Shown here piece after piece: positions 15,880-25,260 of a stretch of DNA of 64,000 nucleotides. Every line of letters starts with the position of its first letter. Position 1 is the first letter of the stretch. The DNA comes from Pseudomonadales bacterium (GTDB taxonomy: Bacteria > Pseudomonadota > Gammaproteobacteria > Pseudomonadales > Azotimanducaceae). The stretch lies in NCBI GenBank assembly GCA_017854255.1, contig JAFMIA010000007.1, positions 1-64,000 on the forward strand, given 5' to 3'. The position numbers and the translations under genes are program-made. Under the pieces are notes generated by a model. That model had not been told where the DNA came from and searched no databases. It saw nothing but the letters and a program-made list of their open reading frames with translations.

Positions 15880-17199
15880 GTGAGTGACGAGGCATTACAG
15901 CTTTCTGGGCAATCTTTTTTGCTAGGCAGCCAGCATGCGTTGGCTGCGGTGGGCGGGATTATTGCGGCGCCGCTCATTATCGCCATGGGCATGGGCTTGT
16001 CTGCGAGTCAGACCAGTTATTTGATTAGTGCGGCATTGGTCATTTCAGGCCTGGCAACGGTCCTGCAGATTGTGCAGATTGGGCCCTTAGGATCAGGTCT
16101 TTTAAGTCTTCAAGGCACGAGCTTTGCATTCGTTGGGCCACTCATTTTTCTCTACCATGGGCTTGTCGAGACGCATTCCAGTGACGCAGCGCTCGGAATC
16201 CTGTTTGGTTCAGCCTTGGTTTGTGCAGGCGTGATGATCCTGCTGACGACTTTCGTAAAGACCCTAAGGCAGCTCATCACGAGTAACGTGTCGGGCTTGA
16301 CCTTGGTGCTGATTGGCGGCTCGCTGATGGAGACAACCGCCCGGAGCCTGTTTGAAACTTACACCAGTGCCGCTGCGCCCGGTCCCTTTTTATGGGTGTG
16401 TGGCATTACGCTGGTTGCGCTGCTTGGATTGTCGCTCGGGCCTTGGCCTCGGTTGCGAATGGTCTCGATATTAGCCGGTTTAGTCCTTGGGACATTAGCG
16501 GCGAGTTTCTTTGGGTGGCTTGATGGTGCGTCACTCAACGTCGCCAATGCGCTGTTTCTGCCGAAGCTAATGCCTTTTGGGTTCGGCATTGATTGGATGG
16601 TGGTTGTGATTTTGTTTCCGATTTTTTTAGTTTCGGCAACGGAAAGTATCGGGGATCTCACCGCGACCAATGCGCTCTCGGGTCATCCTTATGGGGATGC
16701 AGCGTATTGGCGCCGTCTTCGCGGCGGCCTGATGGGGGACGCGGTGAATTCCGGGTTGGCGAGCGTCTTTGGAACCTTTCCCAATACCACCTTCAGCCAA
16801 AACAATGGCTTAATTCGATTGTCCGGTGCGTCTCGTCCGACCATCGGCCTGTATGCAGCAGGGTTACTGTGCCTGCTGGGACTCATGCCCGTCCTGGCAG
16901 AGGTCATTCAAGTGATTCCAGATCCTGTGATCAGTACGACGACGTTCATCCTGTTTGGCTTGGTGGCCTGGGCAGGCCTGCAAGTGTTTAAAAGCAATGC
17001 GCGGTCTTGGCGCTGTGGGTTGGTTTTTTTGGGAGGACTGGGAGGAGGCTACTGGGTCGCGGGCAATGTTGAGACCTGGACCGTGCTACCAGGATTGCTG
17101 ATACAGGTTTTAGCCTTTCCGGTTTCGACCGGGGCGTTCATCGGTCTTATGCTGGAGGCGATCCTGCCCGGTCGAGCGCGCGCAACGGATGCGCATTAA
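15880..17199 (+). CDS. NCS2 xanthine/urate permease (UapA/XanQ group)
   Basis: 439 residues from a GTG at 15880 with a strong TAGGAGG (15868-15874). It is an inner-membrane nucleobase-ascorbate-family transporter. Family landmarks are the N-terminal QHALAAVGGIIAAPLII, the motif LVSATESIGDLTATNALSG and the downstream NTTFSQNNGLIRLSG. The Gln-Asn pair in the latter is typical of xanthine and urate transporters, so xanthine or urate is the likely cargo. It complements the AzgA-type permease before it. The gene ends convergently with puuE, the two stop codons sharing TTAA at 17196-17199. Confidence 0.9.
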   Translation: MSDEALQLSGQSFLLGSQHALAAVGGIIAAPLIIAMGMGLSASQTSYLISAALVISGLATVLQIVQIGPLGSGLLSLQGTSFAFVGPLIFLYHGLVETHSSDAALGILFGSALVCAGVMILLTTFVKTLRQLITSNVSGLTLVLIGGSLMETTARSLFETYTSAAAPGPFLWVCGITLVALLGLSLGPWPRLRMVSILAGLVLGTLAASFFGWLDGASLNVANALFLPKLMPFGFGIDWMVVVILFPIFLVSATESIGDLTATNALSGHPYGDAAYWRRLRGGLMGDAVNSGLASVFGTFPNTTFSQNNGLIRLSGASRPTIGLYAAGLLCLLGLMPVLAEVIQVIPDPVISTTTFILFGLVAWAGLQVFKSNARSWRCGLVFLGGLGGGYWVAGNVETWTVLPGLLIQVLAFPVSTGAFIGLMLEAILPGRARATDAH

Positions 17200-18092
17200 G
17201 CCGAGGCAATGGCGTGGTGGTCATGCCAATGGCGGGCGATGTCGACCCGGCGCGCCACCCAAACGGATGGGTGCTGACCAAGATAGTCAAGAAACCGTTT
17301 TAGCGCCTGGATTCTGCCAGGCTTACCGATAATTCTAGGATGTAAGCCGATTGACAGCATCTTAGGGGTGTCTTGGCCTTCCTCGAAAAGACAGTCGAAA
17401 GCGTCTTTTAAGTAGGTATAAAACTGATCTCCGGAATTAAACCCCTGAACCGCATTGAAGCGCATATCGTTGACGTCCAAAGTATAGGGAATCACCAAAT
17501 GGGGTCGCCTTGGGCCCGGTAGCCAGTAGGGTAAATCGTCGGCGTACGAGTCACTGTCATACAAAAAATGATCGTGCTCGAGGATGAGTTTTCGCGTGTT
17601 GGGACTATCCCGGCCGGTATACCACCCTAGGGGTTTTTCGCCTGTTAATTGCTCATGCAGCTCGATGGCGCGCCCGATGTGTTCGCGCTCGAGGGCTTCC
17701 GGGATCTGCTGATAATCGAGCCAGCGATAACCATGGCAGGCGATCTCCCAGTCCGCTTTGAGCATCGCCTGAACCGCGGGTTGGTTGCGAGACAGCGCGA
17801 GCGCAACGCCAAACACCGTGACGGGCAATTGATGGGCTTGAAACAGACGATGCAGCCGCCAAAATCCGGCACGCGAGCCATATTCGTACAGGGACTCAAC
17901 CGATAGGTGCCGGTCTGGATAGGCGGCAGCGCCAATGATTTCTGAGAGAAATGTCTCGGAGTGGGGGTCGCCATCGAGTACGGTGCGTTCGGCACCTTCT
18001 TCATAATTGATGACAAACTGCACGGCGATTCGCGCCTTACCGGGCCAGTTTACACTCGGCGGCTGCGCGCCATACCCTTCAAAATCACGCAT
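17196..18092 (-). CDS. puuE: Allantoinase, PuuE type (polysaccharide deacetylase fold)
   Basis: 298 residues. It hydrolyses allantoin to allantoate. It belongs to the metal-independent PuuE group rather than to the amidohydrolase AllB group. Landmarks are RDFEGYGAQPPSVNWPGKARIA at the N-terminus, INYEEGAE, EIACHGYRWLDY, GWYTGRDSPNTRKL and IGLHPRIIGKPGRI. It accepts the product of UraD from the xdh operon, and its product goes to the allantoicase at 25248. It is transcribed away from the exported adenosine deaminase gene, with 123 bp between the two starts. Confidence 0.94.
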   Translation of the reverse strand: MRDFEGYGAQPPSVNWPGKARIAVQFVINYEEGAERTVLDGDPHSETFLSEIIGAAAYPDRHLSVESLYEYGSRAGFWRLHRLFQAHQLPVTVFGVALALSRNQPAVQAMLKADWEIACHGYRWLDYQQIPEALEREHIGRAIELHEQLTGEKPLGWYTGRDSPNTRKLILEHDHFLYDSDSYADDLPYWLPGPRRPHLVIPYTLDVNDMRFNAVQGFNSGDQFYTYLKDAFDCLFEEGQDTPKMLSIGLHPRIIGKPGRIQALKRFLDYLGQHPSVWVARRVDIARHWHDHHAIASA

Positions 18093-18215
18093 GCGGTTTT
18101 TTCTCCCAGTTAGTTGATCCTTCGTTGAAGGAATCGATGCCGGTATTGTAGCCAGCGCTTGCGTCTACGACTAGAATGCTGACTCGTCGATAATCAATAA
18201 AAAAAGAGATCGCAT

Positions 18216-19652
18216 ATGGTCCGTTGTTGGATTCGATTTGGTCTGAGGAGCTTTTTGCTAGGGTGGATCTTGTCGCAACCCGTGCAGGCAAACGAGGCGT
18301 TCTCCGAGTGGTTCAAAGCCTTCAAGACGTCAGCCACCGACGCTGAACTTCATGATTTTCTCTACAGCATGCCAAAAGGCGGGGACCTGCATCAACATCT
18401 ATCCGGTTCTATTTTTTCCGAATGGTGGTGGCAGCTCGCTCTTGGCGCGCCAGCTCAAGGCGAGGTGTTTTTTACGCGGCTTCGATTGGGGAATTGTTCG
18501 CCAATTAGTGCGGCCACCGGGCACGAGCAGCTCTTATTTCAAACGATCAGTCAGTATCGATATGATCGGCTAGCGGCCTGTGAGCAGAGCCTGTTTACGG
18601 AACTATCGCAATTGAAGGCTGCCGAGCAGCAGGCTTGGATGAACAGTATTCGCTTGGATTTGCCGTCCGAGGGTCGGGATGAATTCTTTGAAACCCATTG
18701 GCAGCGTTTGGGTGATGTTATCGCAAACCCTTGGATCATGGCGGAGGCCTTGGCACTGCACATCAAAGCGTTTGCGGATGAGGGTTTGGTTTATTTGGAA
18801 CCCCAGATCACCTTGATGGGCTACCGAGATCAAACGGGACTCGCGTTGTCACCTGCCCGAGCCGCGTCGATTTTTCGAGCGCGGCTGAACCAACCGGATG
18901 TGGTCGATACTGGGGTCACGCTTCGATTCCAGCAATCTATTTTGCGGTTCCTGCCGAATGCAGAGGCTGAACTGGTGCGTGCTTATCAAATCGTATCGGA
19001 CGAGCCCGAGTGGGTTGGCGTCAATATGGTGGGCCGCGAAGATGATGATCGAGGTCATCCATTACGATTTTTAGAAACCATTCGGGGCTTGAGGCAGCAA
19101 TATCCAAATGTTCGGCTTTCTATTCATGCTGGCGAGGTCGATGAACCAAATTACCATGTTCGCGACACCTTGCTGCTGGGTGCAGACCGAATTGGCCACG
19201 GTTTAAATTTGATCAGTGATCCGCAGACCCTTGTTCAAATGCGACATGGGCCTTATTTGGTTGAGATCAATCTGATCAGCAATCTCCTCTTAGAGTATGT
19301 TTCAGATTTTAGCCAGCACCCTTTTCCTGAGTATCTGCGGCTAGGCGTGCCGGTTGCGTTGGCAACGGATGATCGCGGCATGTGGGATTCGACGATGACG
19401 GATGAATATTTTGTGGCGGTGAAGTCGTTCAATTTGAGTTGGGATGAACTTCGGTTGCTGACTCAAAATTCGATTCAGTATAGTTTCTTAGGCCAAGAGC
19501 CAAAATCAAGGCTGCTGAACGCGTTGGATACGCGCTTCTTAGCGTTTGAAAAATACTGGCAAGCTCAGGATCCGAAACAGATCGGCGCACCCAAAAGGAG
19601 CCCAAAACGGGGGTTTATTTGTAGAAATTACGATCTTTGCGAAAGAGAATAG
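18216..19652 (+). CDS. Exported adenosine deaminase (ADGF/CECR1-like)
   Basis: 478 residues, clearly longer than a cytoplasmic adenosine deaminase (about 330-350). A signal peptide covers the first 26 residues (cleavage near VQANE). The metal and catalytic sites are complete: GGDLHQHLSGS (His59, His61), LSIHAGEVDE, GADRIGHG and ALATDDRGM. Together these resemble the secreted growth-factor-like deaminases better known in animals. It would turn adenosine into inosine in the periplasm or outside the cell, before base release and uptake. A long gap follows before the TonB receptor gene. A cysteine-containing positively charged tail (PKRSPKRGFICRNYDLC) is unexplained. Confidence 0.88.
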   Translation: MVRCWIRFGLRSFLLGWILSQPVQANEAFSEWFKAFKTSATDAELHDFLYSMPKGGDLHQHLSGSIFSEWWWQLALGAPAQGEVFFTRLRLGNCSPISAATGHEQLLFQTISQYRYDRLAACEQSLFTELSQLKAAEQQAWMNSIRLDLPSEGRDEFFETHWQRLGDVIANPWIMAEALALHIKAFADEGLVYLEPQITLMGYRDQTGLALSPARAASIFRARLNQPDVVDTGVTLRFQQSILRFLPNAEAELVRAYQIVSDEPEWVGVNMVGREDDDRGHPLRFLETIRGLRQQYPNVRLSIHAGEVDEPNYHVRDTLLLGADRIGHGLNLISDPQTLVQMRHGPYLVEINLISNLLLEYVSDFSQHPFPEYLRLGVPVALATDDRGMWDSTMTDEYFVAVKSFNLSWDELRLLTQNSIQYSFLGQEPKSRLLNALDTRFLAFEKYWQAQDPKQIGAPKRSPKRGFICRNYDLCERE

Positions 19653-19840
19653 TGCACATTGGCGGTAAATCTGTAAAAATATATTTGAAGCGTTTGGATG
19701 CGAGCATGAGGGACGTGATGGGCGGTACTGGTTTGACGGGCGAGGGGTCCTCGACTTGCAACTTTTAGCCAACCTTACAGCGTTTTAAAGCGGTTTTAGC
19801 GACAATTTTGGTCTAACCGTTGCTGATGGTGGCTTCTATC

Positions 19841-19885
19841 ATTGCGATGGTTTGTATTGGGATGGTTTGTATTGCGATGGTATGC
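19841..19885. repeat. Three tandem 15-bp repeats
   Basis: ATTGCGATGGTTTGT, ATTGGGATGGTTTGT and ATTGCGATGGTATGC follow one another without a gap in non-coding DNA about 0.65 kb before the TonB receptor start. They could be slippage products or repeated binding sites. Confidence 0.85.
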
Positions 19886-20404
19886 GCGGGTAAATCGATG
19901 ATAGCTTGATCGAGCACTTAAATGGACGACATGGCGCGGTTTTCTGCTCGTATTTAGGATGCCCAGGAGATTTAATCAGGCGTTGAGGACGGATGATAGC
20001 CGTTATTGAATGCACAACAATTGCGCATTGGCTGAATTATTTGGTGCGTAATTTGACTAAAAGTCGTGTGCCATAACCGACACGGCTCGGGAGATCTGAT
20101 AATTCGATGGTTTTTGTTTCATTCAAATCTGGCATGGCCTGTGCTTGTTACAACGTTAGATTGGCTGGATAAAATTATACCGAATGGCCTTAAGTTCATT
20201 GGGCATCGTTGGACTGGGCTAGAATGAGTTTGAATGAAAATCTAAACGGCGACGGCTGGGAAACGCGGTGGTTTAAGGCTACTATTTCTTCGCAGGAAAG
20301 CCCAATTAGAATGATGTTTGAACGGATTGAAGCAAATAATTGTGTCGGTAAAGGGTTTGTTACGGTGCGATGTTGAGTTTTAAGCATCGCGATGGATTAG
20401 GACG

Positions 20405-20439
20405 CCTAAGGCGGGCCGGCGCTTTGCGCAATCCTTAGG
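20405..20439. promoter_or_regulatory. Hairpin in the probable leader of the TonB receptor gene
   Basis: A perfect 7-bp outer stem (CCTAAGG/CCTTAGG) encloses a second stem (GCGC-TTT-GCGC). It lies about 100 bp upstream of the receptor start and has no T run after it, so it does not look like a simple terminator. A leader or attenuator element is possible. Confidence 0.4.
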
Positions 20440-20537
20440 TGTTGAAGAGGTGTCTTGGAACAAATGGTTTTAGTGGTTTGAGGGGTAAAGCGCGGGTGTT
20501 GTTTTGGTTTTAATGATTTAACTCAATGAGGATCCTT

Positions 20538-22976
20538 ATGAAATTGGAAAATTTGAAGGTCGCAGGACTGCTGATGCTGTCCATTGGCGCACTGGGTTTT
20601 AATCCAGTCTGGGCCGAATCCGACATGGAAGAAGTCGTCGTCAAAGGCGATTTGGGTAGCTTACCGGGCGAACGGGTTGAATCCATATTCGGGTTCGAAA
20701 AGTCAATCTTGGATACGCCGCGTTCTGCGTCGACCATCAGTGAAGAGATGATGGACCGTTTCAACATGCAGGACATCGACGAATTGGTCGTGCTGGCGCC
20801 GGGTACCTTCACGCAATCGTTTTTTGGCGTTGCAGGCTCCTTGGACGTCCGCGGCACAGCCGGTGAGACCTATTTTCGGGGCATTAGACGTCTTGATAAC
20901 CCCGGCAACTATCCAACGCCGATTGGGGCATCCGACCGAGTCGACATCGTTCGTGGGCCAGCGTCGCCAATTATGGGCCCTTCGAAGATTGGCGGTTACC
21001 TGAACTTCAATCCAAAATCAGCGCGAATCGAGGAAACGGGCAGCTATATTGAAGACCGGATCGGCGAACTGTCTTATTCAGGTGGCAGCTGGGATCGTAG
21101 CGTTTTGACCGCCGAAATCGGTGGTCCTGCGGAGTTTGGCGGCAAGCCTGTAGGCTATTACGTTTACGGTGAAGTCGAGCATTCCGGTAGTTTTTACACC
21201 AATGCGCCTGGTGTGAATCAGTCTTTAGTACAGGCCAGCTTTGACATGGATCTGAGCGATACGGTCCGGGTTCAGTTCGGCGGTATGTTGCACGACTATC
21301 AAGGCTCGCAAAACGCGGGTTGGAACCGATTAACGCAGGACCTGATCGACACTGGGACGTATATCACGGGCACGCCCATTCCGCTGGATACCTCGGGTGA
21401 TGGCTTCATCTCTCATGATGAGTACTACGCCGGCGATATTAACCCCTTCGCCTTGTATGCTTTTTTTGGTCAGAAAGACATTGATCTGGCCACCCTCAGC
21501 GACGCTTCTTTCGGATACGATTACGAGAATTCGAACCTAATTTTGCAAAACGTTGGAACGGCAAAGTTGCCCATGTCGTCAACGCTGATCGCGGAAGATG
21601 ATTTGCTAGAAAATAAGGTCACAACGCTGTATTTCGATGTTGATATTTCGCTTGCGAATGATTGGACGCTGACCAATAAGTTGTTCTACGAAGATTATGA
21701 AAATTTGAACGAAAATGCGTACGGGTTTTCGCAATTCCATGATGCCTCTGTCATAGAAGAACAGCTCATCTTATCTCGCGTTTTCGATGGGGATGCCTTA
21801 ACCACCTCGGTTCAAATCTCACCCTCGATTCGTCAAACGAAATTTGAGCACGGTGATGATTACTATAATGAGTACTTTAGTCGTCGTGATTTGACGGGCC
21901 CTTCAACGGCGCTGGATCGCCGCGTGTTGTCAACGCGAATCGACTCGGAATACAGTGAGTACTATGTCGGCAAATATACTGACCTTGGTTTTGGTGTCAT
22001 GGTCGACTTATCGCACCAATCGGGTTTGTCTTTGTTATTGGGCGCTCGATACGACACGATCGATATGGAAGTCAGGACGCCTGACGGCAAGACGCAATCG
22101 GATTCAGCGTTTACCTCATCAGAAGGGGGTGTTGATGTCGCGGTGAACAGCGCGTCCGATGAGCCCAACGGAGTGTCTTGGTCAGCGAGTCTAAGCTGGT
22201 CAACGCCAATGGGGCTTGTGCCTTATGTTACGGCGTCAGAGCAAAGCACGGTTATTGCAGGGCAGGGCGCGGAGCTTCAGGTCGGCAACGTGTTTACCAA
22301 TAACGCCTTTGGTAGTTCCGAGTTGATGGAGTTTGGTATTAAAGGCAGCTTGCTCGATGATCGTCTGTACTTCGCGCTGTCTTCTTACGAAATGGAACGT
22401 ACCGACTTTAATGCGCAGTCCATTACGGTGAACCAAGCGGTTAAAACCGACGGCACGGAGTTTGAATTGCGTTGGGTTGTGAGCGAGAAATTCTTGATGA
22501 CCTTGGGGTATAGCAATATGGAAGCCCTGATGTTGGCTACCCTTGCTGCAGGGAATGAATTTTCGTTCCTAGGCCAAGCTGATTTGCCGTTGATTGATCC
22601 AACCTTGTTGTGGGGTGGTCAAGTCGGCGGTTTGATTGATGTTGCGCCCAGTAAAGGGGTTCGAGCGGGCATGCCAGAGACCATTATGTCGGTCACAGCA
22701 AGCTATGACTTTGGTAATGGTATGGCGGTCAGTGGTAGTGTGGTTGACGTCGACTCAGTGGCCTCTGGTCAATCTTTCGCGGTTACCCTACCAGCCTATA
22801 CTTTGGTCAATCTCAGCTTGAGTTATGATGCAGAAGATTGGTCGTTGATTGTTGCGGCGAAAAACGTGACGGATGAGCGTTATTTCAGAGCGAACTTCCC
22901 AGATCTGTTTGGTACGACGGTTGTTCTACCTGAACTGCCACGGCACTATCAGGCGAAATTGTCTTACCGCTTCTAA
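20538..22976 (+). CDS. TonB-dependent outer-membrane receptor in the purine block
   Basis: 812 residues from ATG 20538, chosen for GAGGA 6 bp upstream and the signal peptide that follows (MKLENLKVAGLLMLSIGALG, cleaved near VWAES). A possible TonB box (EEVVVKG) comes first, then a plug domain of siderophore-receptor style (DTPRSASTIS, ELVVLAPGTF, RGIRRLDNPGNYP, DRVDIVRGPASPIMG), then the barrel, ending in KLSYRF. It sits between an exported adenosine deaminase and a NUP gene, so uptake of a purine-related ligand is inferred. Iron or siderophore uptake remains possible from family alone. A strong terminator follows. Confidence 0.93.
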   Translation: MKLENLKVAGLLMLSIGALGFNPVWAESDMEEVVVKGDLGSLPGERVESIFGFEKSILDTPRSASTISEEMMDRFNMQDIDELVVLAPGTFTQSFFGVAGSLDVRGTAGETYFRGIRRLDNPGNYPTPIGASDRVDIVRGPASPIMGPSKIGGYLNFNPKSARIEETGSYIEDRIGELSYSGGSWDRSVLTAEIGGPAEFGGKPVGYYVYGEVEHSGSFYTNAPGVNQSLVQASFDMDLSDTVRVQFGGMLHDYQGSQNAGWNRLTQDLIDTGTYITGTPIPLDTSGDGFISHDEYYAGDINPFALYAFFGQKDIDLATLSDASFGYDYENSNLILQNVGTAKLPMSSTLIAEDDLLENKVTTLYFDVDISLANDWTLTNKLFYEDYENLNENAYGFSQFHDASVIEEQLILSRVFDGDALTTSVQISPSIRQTKFEHGDDYYNEYFSRRDLTGPSTALDRRVLSTRIDSEYSEYYVGKYTDLGFGVMVDLSHQSGLSLLLGARYDTIDMEVRTPDGKTQSDSAFTSSEGGVDVAVNSASDEPNGVSWSASLSWSTPMGLVPYVTASEQSTVIAGQGAELQVGNVFTNNAFGSSELMEFGIKGSLLDDRLYFALSSYEMERTDFNAQSITVNQAVKTDGTEFELRWVVSEKFLMTLGYSNMEALMLATLAAGNEFSFLGQADLPLIDPTLLWGGQVGGLIDVAPSKGVRAGMPETIMSVTASYDFGNGMAVSGSVVDVDSVASGQSFAVTLPAYTLVNLSLSYDAEDWSLIVAAKNVTDERYFRANFPDLFGTTVVLPELPRHYQAKLSYRF

Positions 22977-22995
22977 GGATTGGGTAAGGTTAAGG

Positions 22996-23021
22996 AAAGG
23001 GCGCTCAGCGCCCTTTTTTTT
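22996..23021 (+). terminator. Rho-independent terminator of the second TonB receptor gene
   Basis: AAAGGGCGC-TCA-GCGCCCTTT stem-loop followed by T residues, 20 bp after the stop codon. It closely resembles the terminator after the first TonB receptor gene. Confidence 0.92.
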
Positions 23022-23194
23022 GGCTGTGATTTGAGTGTCGTGCTCGTGTTCGGTATCGTGAATTAAATAAGATCGGCCGAAGGGTGTGAGGCTCACAAAA
23101 AGCAGATTTTTGAAAACGGGGTCCGGTTTAACACGCTGCATGCGTTGAAAGCTCAGCTGGATCCCTTTTAGCGCTTTGAAGAGGAGAGAACGAC

Positions 23195-24277
23195 GTGTCG
23201 AAGCAAAGATTGCAACAAAATTGCGTGATCGCGCTGGCGGTTTTGATGAGTTGGGCCGCGGCAGCCGAGCCACCCGAGCCGATCCCGGTCAAAGTGGTGG
23301 TGGTGACCATGTTCGAAGTGGGCGCGGATGAGGGTGATCGCGCGGGTGAGTTTCAGCTCTGGAAGGAGCGCCGGAACCTAACCAAGACCTTTCCTTTTAT
23401 GGGCTATCGCGATTTATATTTGGATCCAGAAAAAGGGCTCCTAGTGTTGGTCACGGGTATCGGTACCGCCCGATCCGCGGCGGCCATCATGGCCCTCGGT
23501 ATGGACCCTCGTTTTGATCTAACCAAGAGTTATTGGGTGGTTGCCGGTATTGCAGGCTTCGACCCGGAAGATGCCTCTATCGGTTCCGCGGCATGGGCCG
23601 AATACTTGGTCGATGGGGATCTTTCCCACGAAATTGATGCCCGTGAAATTCCGGAGGATTGGCCCTTCGGTTATTTTGCGCGGTATACCAAGCGCCCCTT
23701 TGATGTGGATAAGCCTGCCCCAACGGGAGAAATGTATCAGCTCAACACGGGCTTGGTGAATTGGGCCTTTGCGCAAACGAAAAACTTGACCTTGCCGGAT
23801 ACCGATGCCCACGCGAAGGCGCACCGAGCTTTGTACACTGACCATGTCAATGCACAGCGTCCACCCTTTGTTTTGAAAGGTGACCATGTTGCGGCTTTAA
23901 CCTTTTGGCACGGCGCTTTGATGAATGATTGGGCGAATCAATGGGTCGATTATTGGACGCAAGGACGGGGCGAATTTGTCTCCTCGGCGATGGAGGATAC
24001 CGGTACCTATTTGTCGCTGAGCTGGCTCAATCGGGTTGGGCGGGTGGACGTGTCCAGGTTACTGGTGCTGAGAACGGCCAGTAACTACACGATGCCACCG
24101 CCTGGTGTGACAGCGGCTGAGAATCTTTTGGCAGAAAATAAAGGCTACTCTGGCCTTGCCATTGCGGTCGAGTCAGCCTATCAGGTTGCCTCGACCGTGG
24201 TGGATCAGTTGATTGCGGGTTGGGCTGTCTATGAAAATCAACTGCCGGGTGCCGTAGATCAAAAGGACCTGCCATGA
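23195..24277 (+). CDS. Exported NUP-family purine nucleoside protein, second copy
   Basis: 360 residues from GTG 23195 with GAGGAGA (23181-23187) ahead. The signal peptide ends near AAAAEPP. It is clearly a paralogue of the protein at 2527, sharing VVVVTMFE, DRAGEFQLW, the central VAGIAGFDP block, REIPEDWP, SAMEDTGT, VGRVDVSRLLVLRTASNYT and the C-terminal WAVYENQLP. It has no membrane helices beyond the signal. Its stop overlaps the start of the adenine deaminase gene (ATGA, 24274-24277), which suggests matched production of the two proteins. A periplasmic role in nucleoside capture or cleavage upstream of adenine deamination is inferred. Confidence 0.88.
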   Translation: MSKQRLQQNCVIALAVLMSWAAAAEPPEPIPVKVVVVTMFEVGADEGDRAGEFQLWKERRNLTKTFPFMGYRDLYLDPEKGLLVLVTGIGTARSAAAIMALGMDPRFDLTKSYWVVAGIAGFDPEDASIGSAAWAEYLVDGDLSHEIDAREIPEDWPFGYFARYTKRPFDVDKPAPTGEMYQLNTGLVNWAFAQTKNLTLPDTDAHAKAHRALYTDHVNAQRPPFVLKGDHVAALTFWHGALMNDWANQWVDYWTQGRGEFVSSAMEDTGTYLSLSWLNRVGRVDVSRLLVLRTASNYTMPPPGVTAAENLLAENKGYSGLAIAVESAYQVASTVVDQLIAGWAVYENQLPGAVDQKDLP

Positions 24278-25260
24278 AAGATTTAATTGAGCGGTTACCC
24301 AAAGTGGAGCTGCATCTTCATATCGAAGGCACTTTAGAGCCTGAGCTGATGTTGACGCTTGCCGAGCGGAACCACGTTCCGCTGCCCTATAAGAACCTCT
24401 TGGCAGTGCAACAGGCCTACCATTTTGACGACCTGCAAAGTTTTCTTGATTTGTATTACCTGGGTGCCAGTGTCTTGGTGACTGAGGACGACTTTTATCT
24501 GCTGATGCGGGCTTACCTTCGCCGAGCAAGCTCGGAAAATATTGTGCATGCAGAAGTCATGTTCGACCCCCAAACCCATCTTCAAAGAGGGATCGGTTTT
24601 GAGGTGTTTATGCCGGGATTCGTGCGGGCGATCGAGGAAGCGAAAGCGCAATGGGGTTTGAGCGTCTACCTCATTCTGTGCTTTTTACGAGATCAGTCGC
24701 AAACAGCCGCGTTGGAAACGTTAACGCTTGCGATACCGTTCAAGCACCAGATCACTGCGGTCGGTCTCGATAGCGCTGAAATAGGTCACCCGCCGAGTAA
24801 ATTTAAAGCCGCATTCGATGCTGCCCGCAAAGCGGGTTATCGCTTGGTCGCCCATGCTGGCGAAGAAGGCGGGCCCGCCATGATAGCCGAAGCCTTAGAC
24901 GTGCTGGGGGTTGAACGCATTGATCATGGCGTTCAATGCGTACAGGATGCGGGGCTGCGCAAGCGGTTGGTGGACGATCAAATTCCGCTAACGGTTTGTC
25001 CCCTGTCGAACGTCAAGCTTCGCGTATTTGATCAGATGGCGCAGCATCCCATCTTGGATCTCTTGGCAGAAGGGTTATGCGTGACGGTGAATTCCGATGA
25101 TCCGGCTTATTTCGGGGGGTATTTGACCGAGAACTTTATGGCGCTGGAGGCGGCCTTAGGCTTATCTGAAAAAGCGTTGCGGCAACTGCTCACCAACGGT
25201 GTTCGAAGCAGCTTCTTACCCGAGGCGGAGCAAGCGCGCTTGATCGATCAGCTTTGGTAA
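24274..25260 (+). CDS. Adenine deaminase, adenosine-deaminase-like type
   Basis: 328 residues. The metal site starts with VELHLHIEGT (His14, His16), then HAGEEGG, ERIDHGVQC, VCPLSNVKLRVFD and NSDDPAYFGGY. The motifs IGHPPSKF and CPLSNVKL, and the length, match the bacterial adenine deaminases typified by P. aeruginosa PA0148 rather than true adenosine deaminases. It would convert adenine to hypoxanthine in the cytoplasm for XDH. It is translationally coupled to the upstream NUP gene. Its 3' end overlaps the convergent allantoicase gene by 13 bp. Adenosine activity cannot be excluded from sequence. Confidence 0.88.
   Translation: MKDLIERLPKVELHLHIEGTLEPELMLTLAERNHVPLPYKNLLAVQQAYHFDDLQSFLDLYYLGASVLVTEDDFYLLMRAYLRRASSENIVHAEVMFDPQTHLQRGIGFEVFMPGFVRAIEEAKAQWGLSVYLILCFLRDQSQTAALETLTLAIPFKHQITAVGLDSAEIGHPPSKFKAAFDAARKAGYRLVAHAGEEGGPAMIAEALDVLGVERIDHGVQCVQDAGLRKRLVDDQIPLTVCPLSNVKLRVFDQMAQHPILDLLAEGLCVTVNSDDPAYFGGYLTENFMALEAALGLSEKALRQLLTNGVRSSFLPEAEQARLIDQLW

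Larger units (their letters stand above)
19653..20537. other. Long non-coding region upstream of the second TonB receptor gene
   Basis: About 885 bp with no ORF that looks like a gene on either strand. It holds a threefold 15-bp repeat (19841-19885) and a stable hairpin (20405-20439), described separately. It probably carries the receptor's promoter and a long untranslated leader. I looked for a purine-riboswitch-like three-way junction and could not identify one by eye. Confidence 0.6.

Noticed and set aside
19653-20537. Purine riboswitch upstream of the second TonB receptor
   Set aside because: I could not find the three-way junction pattern by eye. A covariance-model search would decide it.
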